NCBI GenBank assembly: GCA_900539655.1
Contig: UQCR01000014.1
Location: 21,735 to 85,734 of the forward strand
Source: an uncultured Robinsoniella sp.
GTDB lineage: Bacteria; Bacillota; Clostridia; Lachnospirales; Lachnospiraceae
DNA length: 64,000 nt
Reading direction: 5' to 3'
In this document: one piece after another, positions 41,907 to 50,581 of the stretch
How the letters are laid out: each line of letters opens with the position of its first letter
Numbering within the stretch: the first letter of the stretch is position 1
Position numbers and translations under genes: made by a program
Notes under the pieces: model-generated
The model's input: the letters and a program-made list of their open reading frames with translations, nothing else
Database searches by the model: none
Told to the model about the DNA's origin: nothing

Positions 41907-43662
41907 GATTGCGTAAATTTACCTTCGGAAATAATGGTGTAGAGTCCACCCATGATGCGCTGATAAAGTATCAGGCAATGACTTATGTATTTAATATATC
42001 TCTTTTGGGTATACAAAGCAAGCCCAGTTTTTCTGAACTGATTCCGGTTTATCCTTTTTTCTCTCCTTTTATGTCCACTTTTTACAATCCCCAGATATGT
42101 GCATTGAAATACATGATTTTTTTACTCTGCATTGACAGACTATGGCTTATGCTTTCTGTGTACTTTCCCAGCTCTCCATGTCTGCTTTTTTCTGACTGTA
42201 ATAGCTGTGCACTGCTCAATACCTCATACGCTTCTCCTACTGCCTTTGGCAGATCCTTTTTTTGGTATCTTACCAGTTCCAGCATTTCTCCTCCGTTTTC
42301 ATTATAGGCTCTTAACTGTGCCATTTTTGCTGCCCCTGTCATACTCCAACCCATCGGCCTTGAACTCATTCTGCTGGATAATATATGGCTCACATGGCCT
42401 TCTGTACTGCTTCCTTTTACTCCGTCTTTATGTTTTAACCGCAGCCTGGCTGCTGTCCAGTTCGACAGGATATATGCTTTTGCCTCTGACATTCTCTTTG
42501 TTTCTTTTTCGCTTTCCCGATAGCCTTCCAGTCTTTCTGCGATTCTTTCAAACTCTTTTTTTGTCTTACTCCTGATTGCAGTCCGCAGTTCATTTGCCGC
42601 ATCCTCCCGGCTGTCCTTCATATGGCTCGTCAGCCTGGTCAGATATTTTTCCAGATGAAATTCATCCAGCACATACGTTATACCCGCGATCCGCTTCATT
42701 CCTGATTTAATCCAGCCCCCTCCATCTGCATTTAGATAGATTTTCTTAATCTTATCGAGTTCATAATGATTATTTATATATTCATAGACTTCGTCCCAAA
42801 ATCGATTGTTTTCCTCTCCATGGCTGACACTGCAGAAGTAGTACGGGTTTATCAGTTTATGACGTTTGCTCTTGGGTGCCTCTTTTTCGATTCCCTCATG
42901 AACGTAAACCAGTTTGGTTATCAGACAGTTATTCTTCTGGTGATTCTCATTTTCTGTCAGATCGCCTTTCTTCTCGCGAAACTGGAGAGAAGCATGGTCT
43001 TCATCTGCTTCAATATACAGATAATCAACTTCTTTTTTCTTCTTTGGTTTTTCCTCATTTTTCGGGAATTTCAATCCATGAATTTTATTTTTTACGGTCT
43101 GTTTCTTCACATTCCCTGTCAGGCTGCTTTCTTCTCCTCCCCGTCTATAGGAAGTCTGGACCGCTTCCTTTAGCATGCGTGCTAACGCGTCCTCCGTAAT
43201 ACGCTCGTTTCTTTGAAGACCAAGAATCCTGTCCAGCAGATATTCACTCTTACCAGTCTCTTTATTCGTGAACAGTGTCTTTTTAAATGTTACTGCCCCA
43301 AGCGATGTGAGCAGTTGTTTTGTTTCATGGGATTCTACTGCCCAATGCTGCAGCCGTTTCTGGCTCTTTCTCAGCATCTCGTTCATACTTTCCAATGATT
43401 CCTGGATCATCCTTAGACCCAGATTATGCAGTTCATCGGTCAGACTGAGGACATACTCAGCCAGCTTTAATGGCTCTTTCATAAATTCATTTTCCAGTTT
43501 TTCAAATTTATAGATGCTTTTTTCTTCAAAATATCTTATACTGTTAATCATAGAGAACACTTCCTTTGTTTGTATTTGGTTTGGTCACCTAATACATTTT
43601 AACACAAAGTAGTGTTCTCTCTTTTATATTTTCCATCAATCCGAATAAAATTTTACGCTAGC
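41907..43662 (-). mobile_element. complete ISLre2-family insertion sequence (1756 bp)
   Basis: The element is bounded by imperfect terminal inverted repeats: GATTGCGTAAATTTACC then TTCGGA at the left, and the reverse complement of GCTAGCGTAAAATTTTA then TTCGGA at the right. It carries one transposase gene (42082-43551, minus strand) and is framed by direct copies of ATTGCCGAGC. Both ends, the duplication and the reading frame are intact, so it may be recent and active. About 175 nt at the left end and 110 nt at the right end are non-coding; the right one holds the transposase promoter region. Confidence 0.85.
42082..43551 (-). CDS. ISLre2-family transposase (UPF0236)
   Basis: I place the start at the ATG at 43551, 8 nt after GGAAG; a GTG three codons earlier overlaps the binding site. 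The 489-residue protein matches the ISLre2/UPF0236 group: IYLNADGGGWIKSGMKRI with the catalytic-type Asp, then AGITYVLDEFHLEKYLTRLTSH, and EGHVSHILSSRMSSRPMGWS near the C-terminus. A basic Lys-rich linker lies at about 150-180 and the Cys/Trp-containing N-terminus (LQHWAVESHETKQLLTSLGAV) is typical. No frameshift is seen. It moves the element around it by cut-and-paste or copy-out; the mechanism is not established for this family. Confidence 0.9.
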   Translation of the reverse strand: MINSIRYFEEKSIYKFEKLENEFMKEPLKLAEYVLSLTDELHNLGLRMIQESLESMNEMLRKSQKRLQHWAVESHETKQLLTSLGAVTFKKTLFTNKETGKSEYLLDRILGLQRNERITEDALARMLKEAVQTSYRRGGEESSLTGNVKKQTVKNKIHGLKFPKNEEKPKKKKEVDYLYIEADEDHASLQFREKKGDLTENENHQKNNCLITKLVYVHEGIEKEAPKSKRHKLINPYYFCSVSHGEENNRFWDEVYEYINNHYELDKIKKIYLNADGGGWIKSGMKRIAGITYVLDEFHLEKYLTRLTSHMKDSREDAANELRTAIRSKTKKEFERIAERLEGYRESEKETKRMSEAKAYILSNWTAARLRLKHKDGVKGSSTEGHVSHILSSRMSSRPMGWSMTGAAKMAQLRAYNENGGEMLELVRYQKKDLPKAVGEAYEVLSSAQLLQSEKSRHGELGKYTESISHSLSMQSKKIMYFNAHIWGL

Positions 43663-43672
43663 ATTGCCGAGC
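43663..43672 (+). repeat. right target-site duplication of the ISLre2 element
   Basis: The second copy of ATTGCCGAGC. The DNA beyond it (AACACTTTATAAGG) leads to the stop of the cupin isomerase gene at 43692. Joining left and right flanks restores an uninterrupted spacer between that gene and the toxin locus. Confidence 0.85.
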
Positions 43673-43691
43673 AACACTTTATAAGGTCCAT

Positions 43692-44234
43692 TTATTCCTC
43701 AATCTCCGGCATCCTTTTAATCCTGCCATCCGTAAAAACATCATACTCATCATAGCAATGCGTACTAAATTCACTGATGACTGCTCCTTTTTCCCCTGCC
43801 TGGAACCAGTGCCTGGTATTGGGATACAGGGTATATTGTTCCCCCTCTTTTAAGCAGATTTCATGAAACACGGTAAATCCTGGCTGATCAGGTAAAATTT
43901 TTGCTTTTATATCCTCCGTGGCATCCCCTTCCACATATAGATAGACCTCTCCTTTCCTGCATCGGAAGGTTTCTTCTTTGCCTTCATAATTCTCCCCTAC
44001 CGATGGATGCAGATGCTCGGGACAGGTTTGATGAGGTAACAACACCATCTCCTTTGCACAACAGCGGTCCGTATTTACATACACAACGCTTTCCAAACCA
44101 ATTGTATAGATATCATTTAATCCGAAATCTGCCACTTCAATCTGCTCCTCCTCATCCGGGGTCAGAACAATATTGGCTTCCTTAAAATATTTTAATGCCT
44201 CTTCCTTCACTTCCTGATAAACTTTTCTATTCAT
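43692..44234 (-). CDS. D-lyxose/D-mannose isomerase-like cupin
   Basis: The ATG at 44234 has AGGAAAGAG just upstream and gives 180 residues; the longer frame has no start signal. It is a single cupin of the D-lyxose ketol-isomerase group (COG3822), with the metal ligands in CPEHLHPSVGE (two His) and KEETFRC (Glu), and the last His in NTRHWFQAG. Such enzymes interconvert D-lyxose and D-xylulose and often D-mannose and D-fructose. It is divergent from the ROK regulator and close to a GH38 alpha-mannosidase, so D-mannose to D-fructose conversion is an attractive but unproven role. The 5' leader of about 340 nt contains a strong hairpin. Confidence 0.8.
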   Translation of the reverse strand: MNRKVYQEVKEEALKYFKEANIVLTPDEEEQIEVADFGLNDIYTIGLESVVYVNTDRCCAKEMVLLPHQTCPEHLHPSVGENYEGKEETFRCRKGEVYLYVEGDATEDIKAKILPDQPGFTVFHEICLKEGEQYTLYPNTRHWFQAGEKGAVISEFSTHCYDEYDVFTDGRIKRMPEIEE

Positions 44235-44278
44235 ATCTCTTTCCTTTCCTGCAAAACCCTGTTTTAATTTTTTTCTGC

Positions 44279-44318
44279 CGCCTGCCCATTTAAAGCCGGA
44301 GCTAACGAAGGGCAGGCG
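44279..44318 (-). other. leader hairpin upstream of the cupin isomerase gene
   Basis: CGCCTGCCC (44279-44287) and GGGCAGGCG (44310-44318) form a perfect 9-bp GC-rich stem with a 22-nt loop. It lies 45 nt before the isomerase start on the minus strand, followed by an A-rich run. It may be a regulatory leader structure; no known riboswitch is recognised. The rest of 44319-44419 shows nothing I can assign. Confidence 0.5.
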
Positions 44319-44419
44319 CATTGGCTGTCTTACGGTATCGCTGCAATTCCATCAGACAAGCGGTGTATTTGGGTGTGAGCTATTTTCTTACATACTCTGT
44401 AATTTTTACAAAATATAGG

Positions 44420-44449
44420 TTGACTGGCAATAGCGCTGTTTGCTATAAT
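44420..44449 (+). promoter_or_regulatory. promoter of the ROK regulator
   Basis: TTGACT (44420-44425), 18 nt, TATAAT (44444-44449). Downstream, ACAAATATTTGT (a perfect 12-bp palindrome near 44492) lies in the leader and is a candidate site for the ROK protein itself. Confidence 0.75.
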
Positions 44450-44572
44450 CAAATTAATAAATAGTTTTTATTTATATAACTGTTTTCTGGTACAAATATT
44501 TGTTTGTAACTATTTGGTAAATATATTTTACTAATTTTTGATAAATACCTTATACTAAAGGAGGATAATATC

Positions 44573-45757
44573 TTGCGTAAAGGAGTTAATCACACAGATG
44601 TCAAAAATACGAACCGCGGCATTATACTGCAGCTGATCGCTTCAGGAAGAGACTATTCCAGGGCGGCTATTGCCTCTAAAATTCATTTATCTAAGATGAC
44701 CGTGACAAACATTGTGAATGAACTGATTGAGGAACGCTATGTCTGTGAATCACAAATTGAAGAAAATACCAATATCGGAAGAAATCCGGTTCAGCTGGAT
44801 ATCGCACCGGATGCCCCTAAGGTAATTGGCATTTACCTTTCCAGGGATGCGGTTCACTGTATTCTTACTGAGATCACCGGCAAGATTTTATATCACCAGT
44901 TTACCTCTCTGTGTGAAGAGACAGCTAATTCTCTCACACAGAAAATCATAAAGCTTATTCAGGATGCAGCTTCCGTGACTACTGATACCATCCTTGGAAT
45001 CGGCGTCTCCTCCATCGGACCTCTGGATGCTGAAAAAGGAGTCATTTTAAAGCCTACAAATTTCTTTCATATCTCTGACTATTCCATTAAAGCTATTCTG
45101 GAGGACTGCTTCCAGATGCCTGTATTTGTCAATAATGATATGAATGCTTCCGCACTTGCGGAAAAGCTGTTCGGTATGTGTATGGATACGAAGAACTTTG
45201 TCTACCTTGGAATCTCCAATGGAATCGGATCGGGCATCATATCGGATGGGAAGCTGTTTCAGAACAAAAGCGGATTTGTGGGAGAAATCGGACACATGGG
45301 CATCTACTATGACGGCGCTCTGTGTTCCTGCGGAAGAAGAGGCTGCCTGGAGGCCTATATCAATATGCCGGTCATACTGGAGAAATTACGCCTTGCAAGC
45401 AATAACCCTGCTCTTACCTGTTCCGATTTTGTAACTGTGGCAAAACAGGAGTCATGCCATGCTATTTTCCAGGATATGGCTGAAAAACTTTCCTATGCAA
45501 TTATCAATGCCTGCAACATGATGGATCCTCAGATTATCATCCTTGGGCATGAAGGTTACTACCTGCCGGATTCTTATATAGAATACATCCAGCAGGAAGT
45601 AAATGCCAAGATACTTGCTGCAAGCCACAAATACATTTCCATCAGAAAATCCAGCTTTGCCATGAAAACTCCCATTATCGGCAGCGCCTGCTGCCTGTTA
45701 AACGAATTTTTTGCCGGGAATTTCTTTACTTCCAATCATCCAAAGGGCAGCCGTTAA
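44573..45757 (+). CDS. ROK family transcriptional regulator (NagC/XylR type)
   Basis: A 394-residue repressor with a TTG start, fixed by AAAGGAGG 8 nt upstream. The N-terminal winged HTH is RAAIASKIHLSKMTVTNIVNEL. The C-terminal ROK sugar-kinase-like domain has the zinc site CSCGRRGCLEAY at about residue 250, GISNGIGSGIISDG and GEIGHMG. ROK repressors release DNA when a sugar or sugar phosphate binds. Its 3' end overlaps the convergent UroD-like gene by 32 nt, so the two transcripts are complementary there. It probably controls the mannosidase region or the divergent isomerase. Confidence 0.92.
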   Translation: MRKGVNHTDVKNTNRGIILQLIASGRDYSRAAIASKIHLSKMTVTNIVNELIEERYVCESQIEENTNIGRNPVQLDIAPDAPKVIGIYLSRDAVHCILTEITGKILYHQFTSLCEETANSLTQKIIKLIQDAASVTTDTILGIGVSSIGPLDAEKGVILKPTNFFHISDYSIKAILEDCFQMPVFVNNDMNASALAEKLFGMCMDTKNFVYLGISNGIGSGIISDGKLFQNKSGFVGEIGHMGIYYDGALCSCGRRGCLEAYINMPVILEKLRLASNNPALTCSDFVTVAKQESCHAIFQDMAEKLSYAIINACNMMDPQIIILGHEGYYLPDSYIEYIQQEVNAKILAASHKYISIRKSSFAMKTPIIGSACCLLNEFFAGNFFTSNHPKGSR

Positions 45758-46871
45758 ACTCGGCTGCTGCTTCTGCCATGGCCCTGACATTTTCAACAGG
45801 AGTATCGTAAAACATATAATCGCTGGCTGCCAGAATATGCTTTCTGCCCAACCTCTTTGCCGTTTCCAAAATTCTAAAACTTATTTCTTTAATCTCCCCT
45901 GGCGTCCCCAACAACAGTTTATCCAGACCGATATTTCCTCTGGTACAGATCCCAGGATCTAATTTTAAGAATGCATCTTCAATGGATTTTACATTTCCAA
46001 CCGGCTCTTCTGAGAGAGTTTCAAACAAATCAATCCCCATTTCATTATAAAACCCAAGAGACAGCATGGGCTCAATCTTTGAACAGATATGGGTATATAC
46101 CAGCAGGCCGTTTTTATGAGCCATTTCGGTTACGATTTTTGAGTACGGTACCAGATAATCCCGGTAATATTGGGGTGATATTAATTCCGAACCGGGACCT
46201 CCCAGAAAAACAAAGTCAGCACCTCCTTTTGAAACCGCCAAAAGCAATCTTTCGTCAAGCTCTAAGATTTTATCCATCAGCCTTTTAAAAATCTCCGGGC
46301 AGGTAAGGGCAAACACTGCCGTATCCACCGTATTGGGAAAACACAGCAGTTCATAGGGCTGCATCGGCCACTGAAGATCCAGAGCACTGTCTTCTCCCAC
46401 TATTTCCCGTATGTGCCTGACTCCGTCTGTAATGGTTGAAAAATCTTTCACCTCCAACAGGCAGTCCAGATAATATTCAAAGATTTCCAGTTCTTCTTCT
46501 TCCGTGATAAAATATTTTACCGCCATAGCTCCCTTTCCTTCATCTTCTATAATTTCTGAAGTAAGAGTTCCAAGAGCTGTCATTAGCTTTTTATGGGTAA
46601 GCCTTCTGTCTGCTGTATTTCCCTGGGCGGACATATTTTCCATCACCAGCTTTGGGGTGAGTTCGTGCAGCTGCGGAAGTTCATAATTGTACAGAGGGAT
46701 TACATCAAACATCTCCCAGGCTTTTCTGGTGTCTTCAATGGTAGTATCCCCTATCCAAGTTTTATTTGCAATCTTGGTATCAAATCCGGCTCCAGCCCCT
46801 ATCTGCGGCGAGCATAAAAATCTCTGCCCGCCGTTTTTCACATAATCAATTAAAATCTCTCTTTTTGTCAT
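45726..46871 (-). CDS. uroporphyrinogen decarboxylase-family protein (MtaA-like)
   Basis: I prefer the ATG at 46871 (GAGG 7 nt upstream), giving 381 residues; an ATG two codons earlier is possible. The protein has the UroD-like TIM barrel with a LLVYTHICSKIEPML block. Its His-x-Cys is the zinc motif of corrinoid methyltransferases such as MtaA, absent from true heme-pathway UroD. The C-terminus has RGNIGLDKLLLGTPGEIK and ILAASDYMFYDTPVENVRAM, typical of the family. No corrinoid protein gene is nearby. It lies 54 nt after the GH38 gene, last in the transporter operon. Such proteins recur in clostridial sugar clusters with unknown function. Confidence 0.75.
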   Translation of the reverse strand: MTKREILIDYVKNGGQRFLCSPQIGAGAGFDTKIANKTWIGDTTIEDTRKAWEMFDVIPLYNYELPQLHELTPKLVMENMSAQGNTADRRLTHKKLMTALGTLTSEIIEDEGKGAMAVKYFITEEEELEIFEYYLDCLLEVKDFSTITDGVRHIREIVGEDSALDLQWPMQPYELLCFPNTVDTAVFALTCPEIFKRLMDKILELDERLLLAVSKGGADFVFLGGPGSELISPQYYRDYLVPYSKIVTEMAHKNGLLVYTHICSKIEPMLSLGFYNEMGIDLFETLSEEPVGNVKSIEDAFLKLDPGICTRGNIGLDKLLLGTPGEIKEISFRILETAKRLGRKHILAASDYMFYDTPVENVRAMAEAAAEFNGCPLDDWK

Positions 46872-46925
46872 ATTCATTCCTCTGAATAACGCAAACTGGC
46901 TTGTGCTATTCCTTAATTCGTAGTT

Positions 46926-49748
46926 TTAAAAACTGACTTTAATGGACCGGAATGCATATTTCGGCAGGGTTACCCTTACTTCGCATCCATCCATTTCCAC
47001 TGCTGTGTCTGCACATTCGTTTTCTGTCAAAGAGATAAATCCAGCCGTTATGGGTTTTTCTAAAAATTTTAGGCTTACCGGTTCTTCTGCTTCACTACAG
47101 CTGTACAATCGGATGACTACCGCGTTGCTTCCGTCTTCCGCCGCCTTCACAGAAGAAACTTTTGCATTTCCCGTAACCTTAAGGAAACATTCCCTCTGTT
47201 TTGCTTTTCCCTCATGAACCGTACAGGACAGCGCATAAACAGGATGTGAAAATAGAATTGCTTCCCTTAAAAGCTTCTCTCTGCTGTAATCTTTTTCAAA
47301 ACCTATTCCAATATTGATGTAATGCTCTCCCAGATCCGGATATGGGTCAGGATCAAAAGAACCCCTTACCAAATCAATTAAGAGTGCCTGGTTCCCGCCC
47401 CGGTAGCCGTATTTACAATCGGATGTCAGCATCATTGCCGTATCTCCGATTTTCGGCAGCGGCGCTCCATAGTATACAGCAGGAACATCATGCCCCAGGC
47501 CTTTTCGAACAACAGAACCCGCCGGAATATCATAGAGGTAATCCTCCGCCTCATACCCAAAAGGCGTATAGAACTGAAGCTGCGGAATTTTCGTATTCTT
47601 CGCTCCCGTCTCCAGCCAATCCAGTTTGATCTTATAACGAAGCATCGTGTCATCGCCATTCAGGCTAATCTTTACTTTTAATTTGAATTTTCCATATTCC
47701 AATTCATAAGTCAGATATCGGTTCAGACCCGTTAGTTTCTTGTCAATCACTCTGACAAATGCCTGCTCATTGACATCTGTTATTCTGGAGTACCGTCCAA
47801 CGATCCAGGCTGTCATCTCCTCCGTATCACTTTCTTCCACATAGCGGAAATAAGCTGAGGGATTCTCATCGTCAATCAATTCCTTACCGCCGTTTAAGCC
47901 TGCAAAGGACACCAATTTCATTGTTCTGGTATCGAATACTGCCCGAACCCTGTCGTTTTCCAGAATATATGCACCATCCTCCATATCGTGGACTCTTGGA
48001 TCCTGCCTTACCGGAAGCTTTTCTGACTGGGCCGGCATATGCTTCACACAGTAAGATGCATAACCAAATGGTCCTACCTCAGCCATAAACAGCAGTTTGA
48101 TGTAATGGTGCTGCCAGTAATGAAGCCCTTCTCCTTTTATTTCCCAGGGAACTTCCCTTCCCATCTCATCCACAACCGTAATCTCATCCGCCGGGAATTC
48201 CGGATCCCAAACAGTAATTTCCACAAGCTCTTTTCTCAAGTACTGGGTGGTATTGAACAGCGTATAAACCCTAGTGTCTCCGCTTCCTCTGTGGGTACTG
48301 GAAAAGCCAAAACGTCCGTCGCCTTCATTTCCGTAACAATCCTCCGTCTGCCCGGTACCATAGCCCACGCCTGCTCCTTCTGACATGGAGTCTCTGGCAT
48401 CATTTCCTCCAAATATACTGGTATCAATGCGCTCACTGATTGCCCGCATAGCCCGGTTTGCATTTGCCATGGAGATGGTCAGCGTCTCCTGGAAAAGTCC
48501 CATAGCATGTTCTCTGGTTTCGATAACCCCTGACCCTGGCAGGATATCATGGAACTGGTTAAACAGCACATTTTTCCATGCCCGATCCAAACGGTCCGTC
48601 AATCTGTGGTTGCCGGTTAACTGTGCGCCCATGGTACAGAGCGTTTCCGCATCATATAGCTTATCTTCTCCGATACGGTTTGCCATCTTGATTCTGGCCT
48701 GGGTAGTATAGCATCCCGTCAGAACATAATTTAATTCTCCGGTAACTACGGGGAACCGGTCTCTGTCCTTTTCTACGGCATGGAAGAACTCATGCATGGT
48801 TCCAAAACGAATATCCGGCATCAACGGCCAGCTGCCCATATCCATAATCCGCTCAATGTCTCTTCTTGTCGGTCCGCCGCCATGGTCTCCCACACCATAT
48901 ACTTTTAACATGGTACTGGTATGGTTCTCCCTGGAAAATTCAGGAACATTAAGCATCATGTCATATTCAATGGGTCCCAGATACCAGGTTGGTTCCCGGT
49001 ATACCAGTACTCTTTCCCCGGAAGGCGCTTCCCAGTTGTACAGCATATATTTATCAAAGCCTCTGCAATGGTAGTAATACTTAATCCCACCCTGATTTAA
49101 AATTTCCGGCACACATGCGCTGTGTCCGAAGGTATCCGGCTCAAAATCCAGTTCCATCGCCTCTTTTGGCAGCTCCAACAGACCTGACAAATAGTTTTTG
49201 GTATACAGAATATGCCTCGCCATACTCTCAGTACCCGTCATATTTTTGTCCGGCTCCACCCAGGTAGATGCCGTAACTTCCCATTTTCCTCTTTTAATCT
49301 GTTCTCTGATCTCCGGCAGCATGTCGGGACAATATTTTTCAATTGCCTCATAAGTAGAAGCCTGAGACTGGGAAAATGTAAAATCTTCATATTCCCGCAT
49401 CAGATTCAGCATGGTCTGAAAGGTATCTATTGTAACAGACACCGTTTCCTGATATCCCCACATCCAATTCATGTCAATATGGGCGTGTCCTGCACAGATT
49501 ACACTTAATTTCTTGGCAGATTCTTTATAATGAAGCAGTTTATTTTCCGCAGCGGCTACTTCCTGTTTTGTGATTGCCCCTTCTTCCTTCTCCTGCTGAT
49601 AGAGATGGTCAATTACTTTTGCTGCATCTTCCGGGATTTCCCCATTTCTTAACTGTATCAGGTATCCCAGCTGGGCAAGAATACGTTCTTCCCAGTAATT
49701 TTTCCCTTTTTTCTCTTTCAGTTTCAGATACTTTTCCATTGTATTCAC
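46926..49748 (-). CDS. alpha-mannosidase, GH38
   Basis: A 940-residue cytosolic glycosidase. A GTG start at 49748 has GAAGG 7 nt upstream; the ATG three codons later is an alternative. The N-terminal catalytic domain shows the GH38 zinc motif AGHAHIDMNWMWG at about residue 88 and the nucleophile loop LDFEPDTFGHSACVPE at about 200. A three-helix region and C-terminal beta-sandwich domains follow, as in family members. It releases alpha-linked mannose from imported oligosaccharides, for example from N-glycans or fungal mannans. The gene lies 17 nt after the MalG-type permease gene, so transporter and hydrolase are co-expressed. The cupin isomerase at 43692 could process the mannose. Confidence 0.93.
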   Translation of the reverse strand: MNTMEKYLKLKEKKGKNYWEERILAQLGYLIQLRNGEIPEDAAKVIDHLYQQEKEEGAITKQEVAAAENKLLHYKESAKKLSVICAGHAHIDMNWMWGYQETVSVTIDTFQTMLNLMREYEDFTFSQSQASTYEAIEKYCPDMLPEIREQIKRGKWEVTASTWVEPDKNMTGTESMARHILYTKNYLSGLLELPKEAMELDFEPDTFGHSACVPEILNQGGIKYYYHCRGFDKYMLYNWEAPSGERVLVYREPTWYLGPIEYDMMLNVPEFSRENHTSTMLKVYGVGDHGGGPTRRDIERIMDMGSWPLMPDIRFGTMHEFFHAVEKDRDRFPVVTGELNYVLTGCYTTQARIKMANRIGEDKLYDAETLCTMGAQLTGNHRLTDRLDRAWKNVLFNQFHDILPGSGVIETREHAMGLFQETLTISMANANRAMRAISERIDTSIFGGNDARDSMSEGAGVGYGTGQTEDCYGNEGDGRFGFSSTHRGSGDTRVYTLFNTTQYLRKELVEITVWDPEFPADEITVVDEMGREVPWEIKGEGLHYWQHHYIKLLFMAEVGPFGYASYCVKHMPAQSEKLPVRQDPRVHDMEDGAYILENDRVRAVFDTRTMKLVSFAGLNGGKELIDDENPSAYFRYVEESDTEEMTAWIVGRYSRITDVNEQAFVRVIDKKLTGLNRYLTYELEYGKFKLKVKISLNGDDTMLRYKIKLDWLETGAKNTKIPQLQFYTPFGYEAEDYLYDIPAGSVVRKGLGHDVPAVYYGAPLPKIGDTAMMLTSDCKYGYRGGNQALLIDLVRGSFDPDPYPDLGEHYINIGIGFEKDYSREKLLREAILFSHPVYALSCTVHEGKAKQRECFLKVTGNAKVSSVKAAEDGSNAVVIRLYSCSEAEEPVSLKFLEKPITAGFISLTENECADTAVEMDGCEVRVTLPKYAFRSIKVSF

Positions 49749-49765
49749 AAATACACCTTCTTTCT

Positions 49766-50581
49766 TTAACCTTTTGTTCCGCCCTGCATGCTGAATCCCT
49801 TGGACATATATCTCTGCGTCAACACGTATAAAATAATAGACGGAAGTGCGTAGATAATGGAAAATGATGCCAGGAGACCATAGGATACGGTATGTGTGCC
49901 AAAAAACTGATAAAGCGTTACTGCCGCCGGATACTTATCACTGCTGGATATCAGAATAAACGGCACGAGAAAATTCCCCCAGCTTCCGGAAAACGTATAG
50001 ATGGCAATTGTAAATATTCCCGGTACCATAAGGGGTACAATCACCTTCTGAATTCCCTTTAACTTACCTGCACCGTCAACCCAGGCGGCTTCCTCCAATT
50101 CCATGGGCACAGCATCCATAAAGTTCTTCATCATCCATATTGAATAAGGCATGGCAGATGCCGTCATAAACAGGATCACGCCGAACAGATTATCATATAA
50201 CTTGACTGTTAAAAACATTTTGTAAACCGGTACCATAATGGTTGCAATCGGCAGAGATGTCATAAACAGCATCGAAAGCATAAACAGTTTTTTATGCTTC
50301 ATCTCATACCTGGATAACGGATAGGCTGCCAGCCCCGCCAGAAGCACTACCAATACGGATTGTCCGAAAGAAATAATAAATCCATTTAAGAAAGACAGAT
50401 AGTTCGTCTTGTTGGTCAGTACGCTTTTATAATTGTCCATTGTAAAATCCGGTGCCTTCACGGAAAGGTTGGCGGTGGCGTCAACCGACGCCAGCACAAC
50501 CCAGCAGAGAGGCAGAAGAAATACAACTGCTATAAAGGTCAAAGCCCCATAGGCAATGATTTTATTTCTTTTTTCTCTCAT
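49766..50581 (-). CDS. carbohydrate ABC transporter permease, MalG/CUT1 type
   Basis: A 271-residue membrane subunit. GGAGG lies 7 nt before the ATG, which overlaps the stop of the partner gene (ATGA). It has about six hydrophobic segments, the EAA loop LEEAAWVDGAGKLKGIQKVIVP near residue 180, and the end KGFSMQGGTKG. It is the pore partner of the MalF-type protein. The operon has no ATPase gene. Confidence 0.93.
   Translation of the reverse strand: MREKRNKIIAYGALTFIAVVFLLPLCWVVLASVDATANLSVKAPDFTMDNYKSVLTNKTNYLSFLNGFIISFGQSVLVVLLAGLAAYPLSRYEMKHKKLFMLSMLFMTSLPIATIMVPVYKMFLTVKLYDNLFGVILFMTASAMPYSIWMMKNFMDAVPMELEEAAWVDGAGKLKGIQKVIVPLMVPGIFTIAIYTFSGSWGNFLVPFILISSSDKYPAAVTLYQFFGTHTVSYGLLASFSIIYALPSIILYVLTQRYMSKGFSMQGGTKG

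Noticed and set aside
45726..46871. True heme-pathway uroporphyrinogen decarboxylase (hemE)
   Set aside because: The HxC zinc-type motif, C-terminal pattern and sugar-operon context point to the MtaA-like branch instead.
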